From Blasia pusilla (lineage: Eukaryota; Marchantiophyta; Marchantiopsida; Blasiales), in the NCBI GenBank assembly GCA_050084515.1, contig CM114272.1, positions 36,270,001 to 36,334,000 on the forward strand: a stretch of 64,000 nucleotides of DNA, read 5' to 3'. Below the pieces are notes generated by a model. The model worked only from the letters and a program-made list of their open reading frames with translations. It had not been told where the DNA came from and made no database searches. Shown here one piece after another: positions 1-7,934 of the stretch. A program made the position numbers and the translations under genes. Each line of letters opens with the position of its first letter. Positions within the stretch are counted from its first letter, which is position 1.

Positions 1-420
1 ATCTCCTCATCACTCTCTCCGTGCCATCGAGCTCCTATGTCGTCTCTCTAACTCGGACATGGGTTACGACTCAACCCATCCGCATCCTGGTTCAGCCGAC
101 CTAGCCTATGAACCACCTCAAACTCATACTCCTGTAGTAATAGAGCCCACCTGGCAAGCTTTCCCGTAAGCTTGTCGGACTCCATCAACCACCTCAACGG
201 CTGATGATCAGTGATAAGTGTGAAAGGGTTGCCGAATAAATAGCACCTAAAATATGCCACGACCCACACTGCAGCCAAGCACTCTCCCTCGTAGGAGCTG
301 TACTTTGCCTCTGCAATGTTGTTCGATCAGCTCGCGTAAGCCACAACGAACTCCCTCTCCTCATCATCCCTCTGAGTAAGCACTGCTCCTAGACCCAACA
401 TGCTCCAATCCGTATGTAAC
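1..420 (-). pseudogene. RNase H domain, copy 1 (partial, cut by window start)
   Basis: Encodes the RNase H that removes RNA from the RNA-DNA hybrid during element replication. Seen are the Glu block AKYSSYEGECLAA, then LITDHQPLRWL and LNQDADGLSRNP, which carry the usual catalytic acidic residues. An Arg-position TGA lies at 327-329 and the frame differs from the RT frame upstream, so there are indels between about 440 and 420. After DADGLSRNPCPS a stop follows, and the homologous spacer toward integrase continues off the left edge. Confidence 0.85.
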
Positions 421-435
421 TGGAATGGGCGACCC

Positions 436-1497
436 CTAACGGTCTCTTGAAATGGGTGAGGACGTCAACCCGTCCTTGAGCTCCTGAAATGCTCGCTCCT
501 GATCATCTCCCCACAACCAAACCTGATCAAGTCTCGTCAACAAGGTCAAAGACTTTGTGATCACACTAAAACCCTTGACATACCGTTGATAGAAGTTCAC
601 CAGTCCAAGAAATGCTCGGACTCGACTCACATCTGTAGGGCGTGGAATCTGCGTAATAGCCTCTACCTTCGTCTGCTGAACGCCTAAACCACTCGGGTAT
701 ATGGTGTGTCCCAAGTACTCAATCTTCTCCTGAAAGAATCTGCACTTGCCTGGATGTAACTTCGGTCCATGTAACTGCAATCGCCGAAACACCTCCTCCA
801 AGTGTCGCTCATGCTCCTCAACCGTGGAACTGAAGATAATAATATAGTCTATGTAACATCGTACAAAATCCAAGCCATCCAAAATCCTATCCATCACTCT
901 CTGAAACTCTGCAGGCGCGTTCTTCAACCCAAATGGTAAGAACCGCCACTGATACAAGCAATCTCTCCCGAACCGATCTATCCCCCAGAATGTTGTCTTC
1001 TCCTTGTCCTCCAACCTGATAGGAAGCTAATGATAGCCAGCACAGAGATCTAAAGTACTGAAGATCTTTGCATGCCCTACCGCATCAAAGATCTCCTCAG
1101 GAACAGGCATGGCGTATCGATCTGATCTCGTCTGTTGGTTGATAGGACGGTAATCTCCACACATCCGCCTATCCGTCCAATTGCCATACATATCCTTCTT
1201 CACCGGCATGACTGTGGCAGATGCATACTCCCCATGTGATAACTCCACAAGTCCTGCCTCCAACAAGTCATGACTCCTGCTCTGAATCAAGGCTTGCTCC
1301 ATATCAGAATACCTGTAGGGTCGACGAAAGATCGGCGTATCACTAGCCAACTCAATCCGTATCCCGGGACCCTTCAACGTACGCAAGTCTCTCATACTGA
1401 AGGCAAAACAACTGACATGCCCTCTCAGAAACCTATGAACTCGCCGTCGCTCTCCTCCTATCAACTTGAGACCTATCACAGGCTCCCAAGTCTCCAT
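436..1497 (-). pseudogene. Reverse transcriptase, copy 1 (one in-frame stop, YIDY active site)
   Basis: Ty3/gypsy RT in one frame from 1497 to 436, broken only by TAG at 1027-1029. Recognisable blocks: RMCGDYRPINQ, FSTLDLCAGYH (first catalytic Asp present), the WRFLPFGLKNAP box and the catalytic box at 844-855, which reads YIDY instead of YxDD, so the second Asp is replaced by Tyr. The following LGHTIYPSG and RAFLGLVNFYQRY blocks are the usual connection toward RNase H. The family copies element RNA into cDNA in cytoplasmic particles; this copy cannot. The segment just before 1497 links to the methyltransferase. Confidence 0.92.
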
Positions 1498-1799
1498 CGT
1501 GACCTCACTCGGAGAGGACGCAACCTCTGGCTTTGGTTGCTATGTAGCAACCCTAGCCACGTCCGCAACAGCCACTGCACTCTGACCTCCTACACCATGC
1601 TCCACATCCGAAAAATGAACATGTGCTACTCTAGCCGCCTTTGCACTCTCTGCTCAAACGACGTCCCACGAAGTCCATGGGTGCCTATCTCTCCTCGTCT
1701 ACCCCGACCAATGCCTGTCAGACCACAGAGGGCAATGGTCCAACTCGTGGACGTGACGGCATGGATGACACTCGCATCCGTCTTTGCTCAGCCATACCT

Positions 1800-2636
1800 A
1801 GGCTGACTATCCATGTGAGACACTTGAGGTCCATCGCCTACCCCAACACCTCTCTCCGGGATGCCTCAGTCATCCCTGGCACTGCCGTAGTACCGGTAGT
1901 GAACCCCATGGCGCGCTCGCGCTCATCTTCTGTAGGCTCATCCCAAATCATGCTTGGCCCTCCCTGACGAAAGGCATGGGATGCTGGGAAGCTCACCAAC
2001 GTAGGTAAGGCTGCCCTCAACTCCCCCACCCTATTGGCCATGGCCAACAGTGGTCTATCATCCCGTGTCACCACCTGAGATCGACGCCCTGAGCCCAAAA
2101 TAGCATCCACTGTGAGATGTGGTGCTCTTTGGACTCCACCATATGCTCGACTCAGTACCTCTGATGGTATCAGGTTCGTCCACCACAGTCGTGGACGATG
2201 GGCACGTGACCCAACTCTCGCTGCATCTAACAACACAAAGCAGTCCCAACCAGACTCACCGATGTACACTCATCATCACACGTGCACGAGTGTCTCCCAA
2301 CAACGGCACGTTCTCCAAAATGTACGTTGGAGAACATATCTGACTCTCCTGCAAGTGTCGTAATACTCGCAGCATCTCCCAAAACATCCATGACCTCGGA
2401 TCCTGCAATCCAAATCCTCGGCCAGCTGATGAATGACCCTGACATGGCCATCCAACAATCACCAAATGAATGATGCCAACTCTATCTAGATCCTGCGCCC
2501 CCACCAAAGAGATGTCGGCAAGTAGCGTATGCTGATGTCCGCGTACTGCAGATACCGGCAACAACTCAGGATACCTCTGGACCAATCTCGCCACGTGACG
2601 TAATGATACTCGCCGCGTGGTCTCATCTCTCTCACA
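1800..2636 (-). pseudogene. C5-cytosine DNA methyltransferase domain, copy 1 (broken)
   Basis: The family transfers a methyl group from S-adenosylmethionine to cytosine C5. Visible motifs in order: the ERDE-type segment after motif I, motif IV GWPCQGHS with the catalytic Cys near 2443, motif VI ILENVPLLG near 2308, motif VIII HRPRLWWTN, a target-recognition stretch, motif IX-like DERERAMGF and motif X-like VLGQAMDL. The motif VIII spacing (DA, V, HRxR, WxNL) and the GF box resemble DNMT3 proteins, while PCQ in motif IV is unlike the PCN of DNMT3. The domain is split by a frameshift near 2260, by a TAG at 1838-1840, and lacks motif I because of the 5' truncation. Non-permuted motif order excludes a plant DRM. 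Confidence 0.88.
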
Positions 2637-2639
2637 CTT

Positions 2640-3299
2640 GCAGGAGAGTCAGACATATTCCCGACGTACATTTTGGAGAACGTGTCATTGTTGGGAGACA
2701 CTCGTGCATGTGTGATAACAAGTATGCATCAGGTGAGGTCTTGGTTAGGACCTTTTGCGTTGTTAGATGCAACGAGAGTTGGATCGTGCACCCACCGTCC
2801 ACGGCTGTGGTGGACAAACCTGATACCATCAGACGTACTGACTCCAGCATACGATGGAGTTCAGAGAGCACCACATCTCACAGTGGATGCTATTTTGGGC
2901 TCAGGGCGTCGATCTAAGGTGGTGACGCGGGTTGATAGACCACTGTTGGCGATAGCCAATAGGGTGGGGGAGTTGAGGGCAGCCTTACCTACGTTGGTGA
3001 GCTTCCGAGCATCCCATGCCTTTTGTTCATGAGGGCGAGGCATGATTTGGGATGAGATGACCAAGGCATTGGAGGAGCCTACAGCAGATGAGCGCGAGTG
3101 TGCCATGGTGTTTGCTACGGGTACTACATGGTGCCAAAATATGATTGAGGCATCACGGAGACAAGTGTTGGGGCAGGTGATGGACTTCAACTATCTCACA
3201 TGGATAGTCAGCCTAGGTATGGCTGAGTACAGACGGATGCGAGTGCCATCCATGCCGTCACGTCCACGAGTTGGAGCATTACCTATAGGGTTTGTGTAG
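2640..3299 (+). pseudogene. DNA methyltransferase C-terminal half, copy 2
   Basis: Contains motif VI ILENVSLLG, motif VIII THRPRLWWTN, the target-recognition stretch with the LPTLVSF block, motif IX-like DERECAMVF and motif X-like VLGQVMDF followed by LTWIVSLG. Motifs I and IV are missing because the copy starts at the inverted junction. A TGA at 3030-3032 replaces a Gly codon and TAG at 3297-3299 follows the domain; the frame then runs straight into the RT region. Closest family by my reading is DNMT3-like. Confidence 0.85.
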
Positions 3300-3371
3300 G
3301 CATTCGCTGGGGGTGAGACAAGGAGAGATAGGCACTCATGGATTTCCTGGGACATCATTCGAGCAGAGAGT

Positions 3372-4560
3372 GTGAAGACGGCCAGAGCATCACATGTTCA
3401 TTTTTTGGATGTGGAGCATGGTGTAGGAGGTCAGAGTGGAGTGGTTGTCTCGGAGGTGGCTAGGGTTGCTACATTGCAACCAAAGTTGGAGGTTGCGTCC
3501 TCTCCGAGTGAGGTGACGATGGAGACTTCGGAGCCTATGATAGGTCTCAAGTTGATAGGAAGAGAGCGACGGCGATTTCATAGGTTTCTGAGAGGGCATG
3601 TCAATTGTTTTGTCTTCAGTATGAGAGACTTGGGTATGCTAAAGGGTCCTGGGATACGGATTGAGTTGGCTAGTGATACGCAGATCATTCGTCGACCCTA
3701 CAGGTATTCTGATATGGAGCGAGCCTTAACTCAAAGCAAGAGTCAGGACTTGTTGGAGGCAGGATTTATGGAGTTATCACATGAGGAGTATGCATTTGCC
3801 ACAGTCATGCCAGCGAAGAAGGATATGTGTGGCAATTGGACGGAAAGGGGCATGTGCGGGGATTACCGACCTATCACCCGATACACAAAGTCGAATTGAT
3901 ATGCCATGCCTACTCCTGAGGAGATCTTTGATGCGATAGGGCATGCAAAGATCTTTAGTACTTTAGATCTCCGTGTTGGCTATCATCAGCTTCCTATTAG
4001 GTTGGAGGACAAGGAGAAGACAACATTCTGGGGGATAGATCGGTTTGGGAGAGATTGCTTGTATCAATGGCGGTTCTTACCATTTGGGTTAAAGAACGTG
4101 CCTCCAGATTTTCAGAGAGTGATGGATAGGATTTTGGCTGGCTTGGATTTTGTACGGTGTTACATATATGATATTCTTATCTTTAGTTCCATGCTTGAGG
4201 AGCATGAGCGACACTTGGAGGAGGTGTTTCGGAGATTGCAGTTACATGGACTGAAGTTACATCTAGGCAAGTGCAGATTCTTTTAGGAGCAGATTGAGTA
4301 CTTAAGACACACCATATACCCAAGTGGGTTAGGTGTTCAGTAGACAAAGGTGGAGGCTATTGGGCAGATTCCACGCCCTACAAATGTGATTCAAGTCCGA
4401 GTGTGTCTGGGATTGGTGAACTTCTATCGACGGTATATCAAGGGTTTAAGTGCCATCCCAAAGTCTTTGACCTTGCTGACGAGACTTGATTAGGTTTGGT
4501 TATGGGGAGATGATCAGATGCAAGCATTTCAGGAGCTCAAGGATAGGTTGACATCCTCAC
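3372..4560 (+). pseudogene. Reverse transcriptase, copy 2 (YIYD active site, several stops)
   Basis: Starts with a linker about 50 codons long and the METSEPMIGLKLIG segment, then GMCGDYRPI, FSTLDLRVGYHQL (first catalytic Asp kept), WRFLPFGLKNVP and the catalytic box at 4161-4172 reading YIYD, so the first Asp of YxDD is Tyr. Stops: TGA at 3897 (an Arg in copy 1), TAG at 4284, 4341 and 4491 (Gln in copy 1). No frameshift is needed anywhere in this domain. Compared with copy 1 it is clearly the same subfamily. Confidence 0.9.
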
Positions 4561-5000
4561 CCATTTTACAGAGACTGATTAGAGGTCGCCCATTCTAGTT
4601 GCATACGGATTGAAGCATGTTGGGTCTAGGAGCAGTGCTTGCTTAGAGAGATGATGAGGAGAGGGGGTTCGTTGTGGCTTACTCAAGCCGATCGAAAAAC
4701 ATTGCAGAGGTGCAGTATAACTCCTAGGAGGGAGAGTGCTTGGCTGCATTGTGGGCCGTGGCACATTTCAGGTGCTATCTATTCGGCAACCCTTTCACAC
4801 TTATCACTGATTATCAGCCGTTGAGGTGGTTGATGGAGTCCGACAAGCTTACGGGACAGCTTTCCCGGTGAGCTCTATTACTACAAGAGTGTGAGTTTGA
4901 GGTAGTTCACAGGCTAGGTCGGCTAAACCATGATGTGGATGAGTTGAGTTGTAACCCATGTTCAATTCATAGAGACGACACGGGAGCTCGATGGCAGGGA
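4561..5000 (+). pseudogene. RNase H domain, copy 2
   Basis: Same frame as the RT. Blocks: RGRPF-stop-LHTD with TAG at 4596-4598, GLGAVLA-stop-RDD with TAG at 4644-4646, the Glu block EGECLAALWAV, LITDYQPLRWL and LNHDVDELS. The catalytic Asp and Glu positions remain visible. The domain ends near CNPC, followed by a spacer running to integrase. Confidence 0.85.
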
Positions 5001-5002
5001 GA

Positions 5003-5336
5003 GAGTGATGAGGAGATTGTGCCCGGTTGGCATGCATTTGCCTAGTCAACCAACAAAGATGCATGGCATCTTTGTTGGTTGACTATGGCAGGTCAGCCGT
5101 AGGTGGTGACTCTAGTGGTGGGGTCAGATGATAAGTTTTTGGATCTGGAGGTTAGTGAGGAGATGAGAGGTAGTCGTGGTATCCATGACAACGTGGAGGT
5201 TGTGGAGTTCTTGCATACTGGCATCATAGCCAGCAGAGTGAGTGGTAGGGAGCGGGATCAGATCCTACAGAGAGCCAAGAGGTTCAGGTGGGAGGACACT
5301 CACATTTTGCGGGTATGGGTAGATGGTAGGATATGA
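5003..5336 (+). pseudogene. RNase H-integrase spacer of Pol, copy 2
   Basis: Continues the RT-RNase H frame. The part from 5103 is open for 77 codons: an acidic stretch followed by SGRERDQILQRAKRF and a basic, tryptophan-containing end that leads into the integrase zinc finger. Copy 3 has the equivalent stretch at about 63060-63280. No separate enzymatic domain is recognised. Confidence 0.6.
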
Positions 5337-6478
5337 GTGGTACCTCATCCTTCCCAGTGAGCACGTGTAGTGCGACATGCCCATGAGGAGTTGGGGCATT
5401 TTGGAATAAAGCATGCTTATAGCTTACCTAGGTTGAGTATTGGTGGCGCGACATGCATGCTGGGGTAGAGTAGTTTGTGGCATGATATATGGTATGTGAC
5501 CGAGTGCGAGCATCCTTCAATGCTCCCACTCCGCAGTTACATCCTTTGTTGATTATGGGTTTAGGTTATCGGCGGAGTTTAGACTTTGCGGGACCTTTGC
5601 CATTAACGGGGCGTCATCACAGGTACGTATTGGTCATGGTGGCGCATTTCTCCAAGTGGATAGAGTTGGTGGCACTACCGGACAAGGCGAGCGAGGGAAG
5701 AACTTATTTGTTTCTAGATCGTGTGCTTAGTCACTTTGGTGCACCGGCGGAGGTGTTGAATGACCAGGGTACCGAGTTCAGGGAAGAATTTCAGGCCTTG
5801 TGTGATGAGGTGTTGATAGATCACCGCACCATGTCTAGAGATCATCATGAGGTGGATGGGTTGGCCGAGAGAGTAATACATATAGTGAAGAGAGGAATAC
5901 GCAAGTATGGCTTGCAGCGGGGACAGTTGAGGGAGTGGGACCTATAGTTGCTATGGTTGGCTATGGGTTATTGCTTTAATTGGCAGGCATCCTTGGCTTC
6001 ATTTTCACCATACTTTTTGCTCTTTGGGAGAGAGTCAAATTTACATGCAGTTATTTGATGTGATATGGCAGAGGTGTTAGATCTTGATGATCCAAATGTG
6101 TGGATACAAGCGTGTTCTCATAGGGCGGAGATTTTTCGTAGAGTTATGCCCATGGCATTTGAGAACTTAGCTATTGCTCAATATAGGGATACATTGAGGT
6201 ACGCGACCATTCGTGGAGGAGGTTATTGTACAAGGATTAGGAGGTTTCATCCTGTAGATTACGTGTATTTACAGCAGGCGGCATCCACGACGCTAGATAT
6301 CACTGCAGGGCACACAATCCTACGTGTGCGCGAGGTATTACCGACTGGAGTCCTCATGTTAGAGGGATGGGATGGTATGGTTTGGAAAGATCATGGGCGC
6401 AATTGTGCACCATGTCACCTTCCAAACGTAGATGGGACAATGGATCTGAGCTTGGCAATAGTACTTGCAGGCTTAAGG
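5337..6478 (+). pseudogene. Integrase with intact DDE residues, copy 2
   Basis: Zinc-binding start RHAHEELGHFG (His pair) with the following Cys pair partly decayed (Tyr replaces the first Cys; copy 3 has CIACD). The catalytic core follows in a second frame: first Asp in LDFAGPLP, second in VLNDQGTEF, Glu in DGLAERVIHIVKRG. An open stretch at 6065-6562 holds the C-terminal part with ILRVREVLPTGVLMLEGWDG and NCAPCHLPNVDG. The protein joins cDNA ends to chromosomal DNA. Frame changes between about 5340 and 5489 and a TAG at about 5944 inactivate this copy. It leads directly into the PHD finger with no stop between. Confidence 0.88.
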
Positions 6479-6632
6479 TGTATGTTGTGCGGATCTGCGA
6501 GGGGTGCAGCCACATGTTGGTGTGTGATGGTTGTTCTCAAGGGTGGCATATGTCATGTCTGACATATGCCATATGAACCCCCCCCTTGATATAGTTCTCA
6601 CGGGACAATGGATATGTCCGAGATGTGTGTAG
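6479..6632 (+). pseudogene. C-terminal PHD zinc finger of integrase, copy 2
   Basis: Immediately after the integrase tail the sequence encodes C-x2-C (CMLC), then MLVCDGC (C-x2-C), GWHMSC (H-x2-C) and a final WICPRC (C-x2-C) before TAG at 6630-6632. This is a Cys4-His-Cys3 PHD finger with the Trp two residues before the last Cys pair typical of histone-tail readers. One base is missing near 6505, and a C-run near 6577-6585 shifts the frame again. In chromoviruses a chromodomain occupies this position and guides integration; a similar role here is inference. A second copy lies at 55864-56000 (minus). Confidence 0.82.
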
Positions 6633-6825
6633 GGTAATAGGTCAAGTCAGGGAGATGTGATATTTTCTATCTAGAGTTAGGGGGCAGTTGTATGATCTCC
6701 GTGTATATGTATGAGTTGATTTCTGTACATGTATGGATCTACCCGTGTGTGGGGAAGATCGATATTGTGTAGTGTGGATGTGACCAGCAATGTATGTTAT
6801 GTAGCGATGTGTTGCGCATGACAAT

Positions 6826-7407
6826 TGTCATATCTGAGTAGTCGATAGGTCGAGATCTATCGTGGATAGGGCATAGGAGCCAACGCATTGTCTTGAGTGT
6901 AACTTTGTCCCGAGATGTCGGATGAGGTTGAGGATAGGTCCGTTGTGTCAGGAACATGATTTTGACAACTTTCCTTTTGAGGTCTTTCACATCCGCCCGC
7001 CCTTGGTAACGTGTGCGCGTAGGTTACCAAGAGGATAGCTATTTTTAGGGGAAGAGCCTTTTGGCTCTTCTCAACCCTAAAAATATAAGGGAGGAAAATG
7101 GCTTTCCCAAGCCATCGTTCTCATGTTGGGCTGTTGGAGCACCTCTCTTGTTGTGTGTGAGATAGGACCAGGGTGCTAGCGTTTAGATTTCCTAAGAGCA
7201 CACGGTGGACGAGGCTCGATATGCCGATGTAGATTGAGGAGTGGAGTTTTAGGCCAAGTGTGCCATTTTTACTACTCTTTATTTTTGTTATGTGATCTCC
7301 ATGTATATTTATGAGTTGATTTTTGTACATCTGTAGATCTATCCGTGTTTGGGGAAGATCGGTATTGTGTGGTGTGGATGTGACTAGCGATGTGTATGTG
7401 CACGACA
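6826..7407 (+). repeat. 3' LTR of copy 2 (582 bp)
   Basis: Begins TGTCA and ends CGACA, a near-perfect TG...CA inverted terminal pair, and shares both ends with LTRs at 48023-48851 and 54917-55557 (minus). It contains a TATA-like box and two hairpins. The last 110 bp (7293-7407) are closely related to 6689-6823, so a piece resembling the LTR end also sits in front of this LTR, separated from it by two bases. Confidence 0.75.
7002..7092 (+). promoter_or_regulatory. LTR promoter region: two hairpins and a TATA-like box
   Basis: CTTGGTAAC at 7002-7010 pairs perfectly with GTTACCAAG at 7023-7031. GAAGAGCC at 7051-7058 pairs with GGCTCTTC at 7063-7070 around a TTTT loop, and flanking TTTTTAGGG and CCCTAAAAA extend the fold. 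AAAATATAAGG at 7079-7089 is a plausible TATA box for element transcription. The start site cannot be fixed by eye. Confidence 0.5.
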
Positions 7408-7930
7408 AAATCCTCCTCCGCTTCTACCACTACCACGCTCCCAAATACTTTGTGGATGCGCCGTGGTGAAACCTGCAAACTACTATGACTCACTCCAGAG
7501 CCACTAGCTCTGCACTTGACAATGCCCAAACTGTGGACACGCCCCCACTTATCTCACTTAAGATCAACACGCGGAAAATAGTCGGCACACTAAGTCACTC
7601 CCGACTAGTGTGGTATACATCCATCCCACCAAGTTCTCTACAATAGTTACGGTAGTGTCGTGCACTCACCAAGGCACTAATCCACAATGTGTGTGCCCCA
7701 AAAATCACCCCTCAAACATCTCCGTAAGCATCAAGGTAAGTTAGTAAATTCCCCTCCGTGCAACAACTAGCCATCACTTCCTTGTGGGTGTGTTGGTAAC
7801 ACAACATGCAAAAGAACTCCCCAGTGAAGCACACTGTGGAGGAATAGAATTGGGATGGGTGACCTAGAAGTTATGTTGAACTGGATCAACACCACCTTGC
7901 CAAGTCTTCACGTCTGCCAGCAAGCTGGCT
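7408..7930 (-). mobile_element. Inverted 5' leader and gag start of the DNMT element (fragment)
   Basis: Reads on the minus strand like 56022-56500 of copy 3: leader, then the gag start region where the ATG of copy 3 (56448) is ACG here, then a Gly/Ser/Arg-rich stretch stopping exactly at the LTR end of copy 2. It is therefore joined tail to inverted head at 7407/7408. No 5' LTR or primer site is recognised at its other end. Confidence 0.8.
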
Positions 7931-7934
7931 TGTT

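Larger units (their letters stand above)
1..2636 (-). mobile_element. DNMT-encoding Ty3/gypsy element, copy 1 (5'-truncated, runs off window)
   Basis: Reading leftward on the minus strand, this holds the methyltransferase (from just after motif I), RT and most of RNase H, in the same order as copies 2 and 3. The 5' end is lost at an inverted junction near 2634; the 3' end leaves the window at position 1. Frames change near 2260, between 1838 and 1497, and between about 440 and 330. In-frame stops include TAG at 1838-1840 and 1027-1029, where sister copies read CAG (Gln), and TGA at 327-329, where copy 2 has an Arg codon. The copy is inactive but preserves much of the protein sequence. Confidence 0.9.
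1..5030. repeat. Large inverted repeat, arms of about 2.4 kb with a short spacer
   Basis: Copy 1 (1 to about 2370, minus) and copy 2 (2634 to about 5030, plus) carry the same stretch of element, from methyltransferase motif VI through RNase H, in opposite orientation. Only about 265 bp unique to copy 1 lies between the arms. Protein-level similarity between arms is high but they carry different stops, so it is not a perfect artefactual palindrome. A transcript across it could fold into a long hairpin. Confidence 0.85.
2634..7407 (+). mobile_element. DNMT-encoding Ty3/gypsy element, copy 2 (5'-truncated, with 3' LTR)
   Basis: Plus-strand copy beginning inside the methyltransferase (HLQES, upstream of motif VI) and continuing through RT, RNase H, integrase, PHD finger, a purine-rich tract (about 6673-6686) and an LTR ending at 7407. 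Methyltransferase, RT and RNase H share one frame from about 2661 to 5338; integrase is in a second frame, and the PHD finger needs one more shift near 6505. At least five stops in RT-RNase H are TAG at codons that read CAG in a sister copy: 4284, 4341, 4491, 4596 and 4644. This is the only copy in the window showing the 3' end of the coding region together with the LTR. Confidence 0.92.

Noticed and set aside
1270-1967. Plus-strand frames of 178 and 108 codons
   Set aside because: They are antisense to the copy 1 methyltransferase-RT region, whose minus-strand reading shows all conserved motifs.
1-5030. Inverted repeat as a simple assembly palindrome
   Set aside because: The arms carry different stops and many substitutions, and break at different element positions, so they are not a mirrored copy of the same read.
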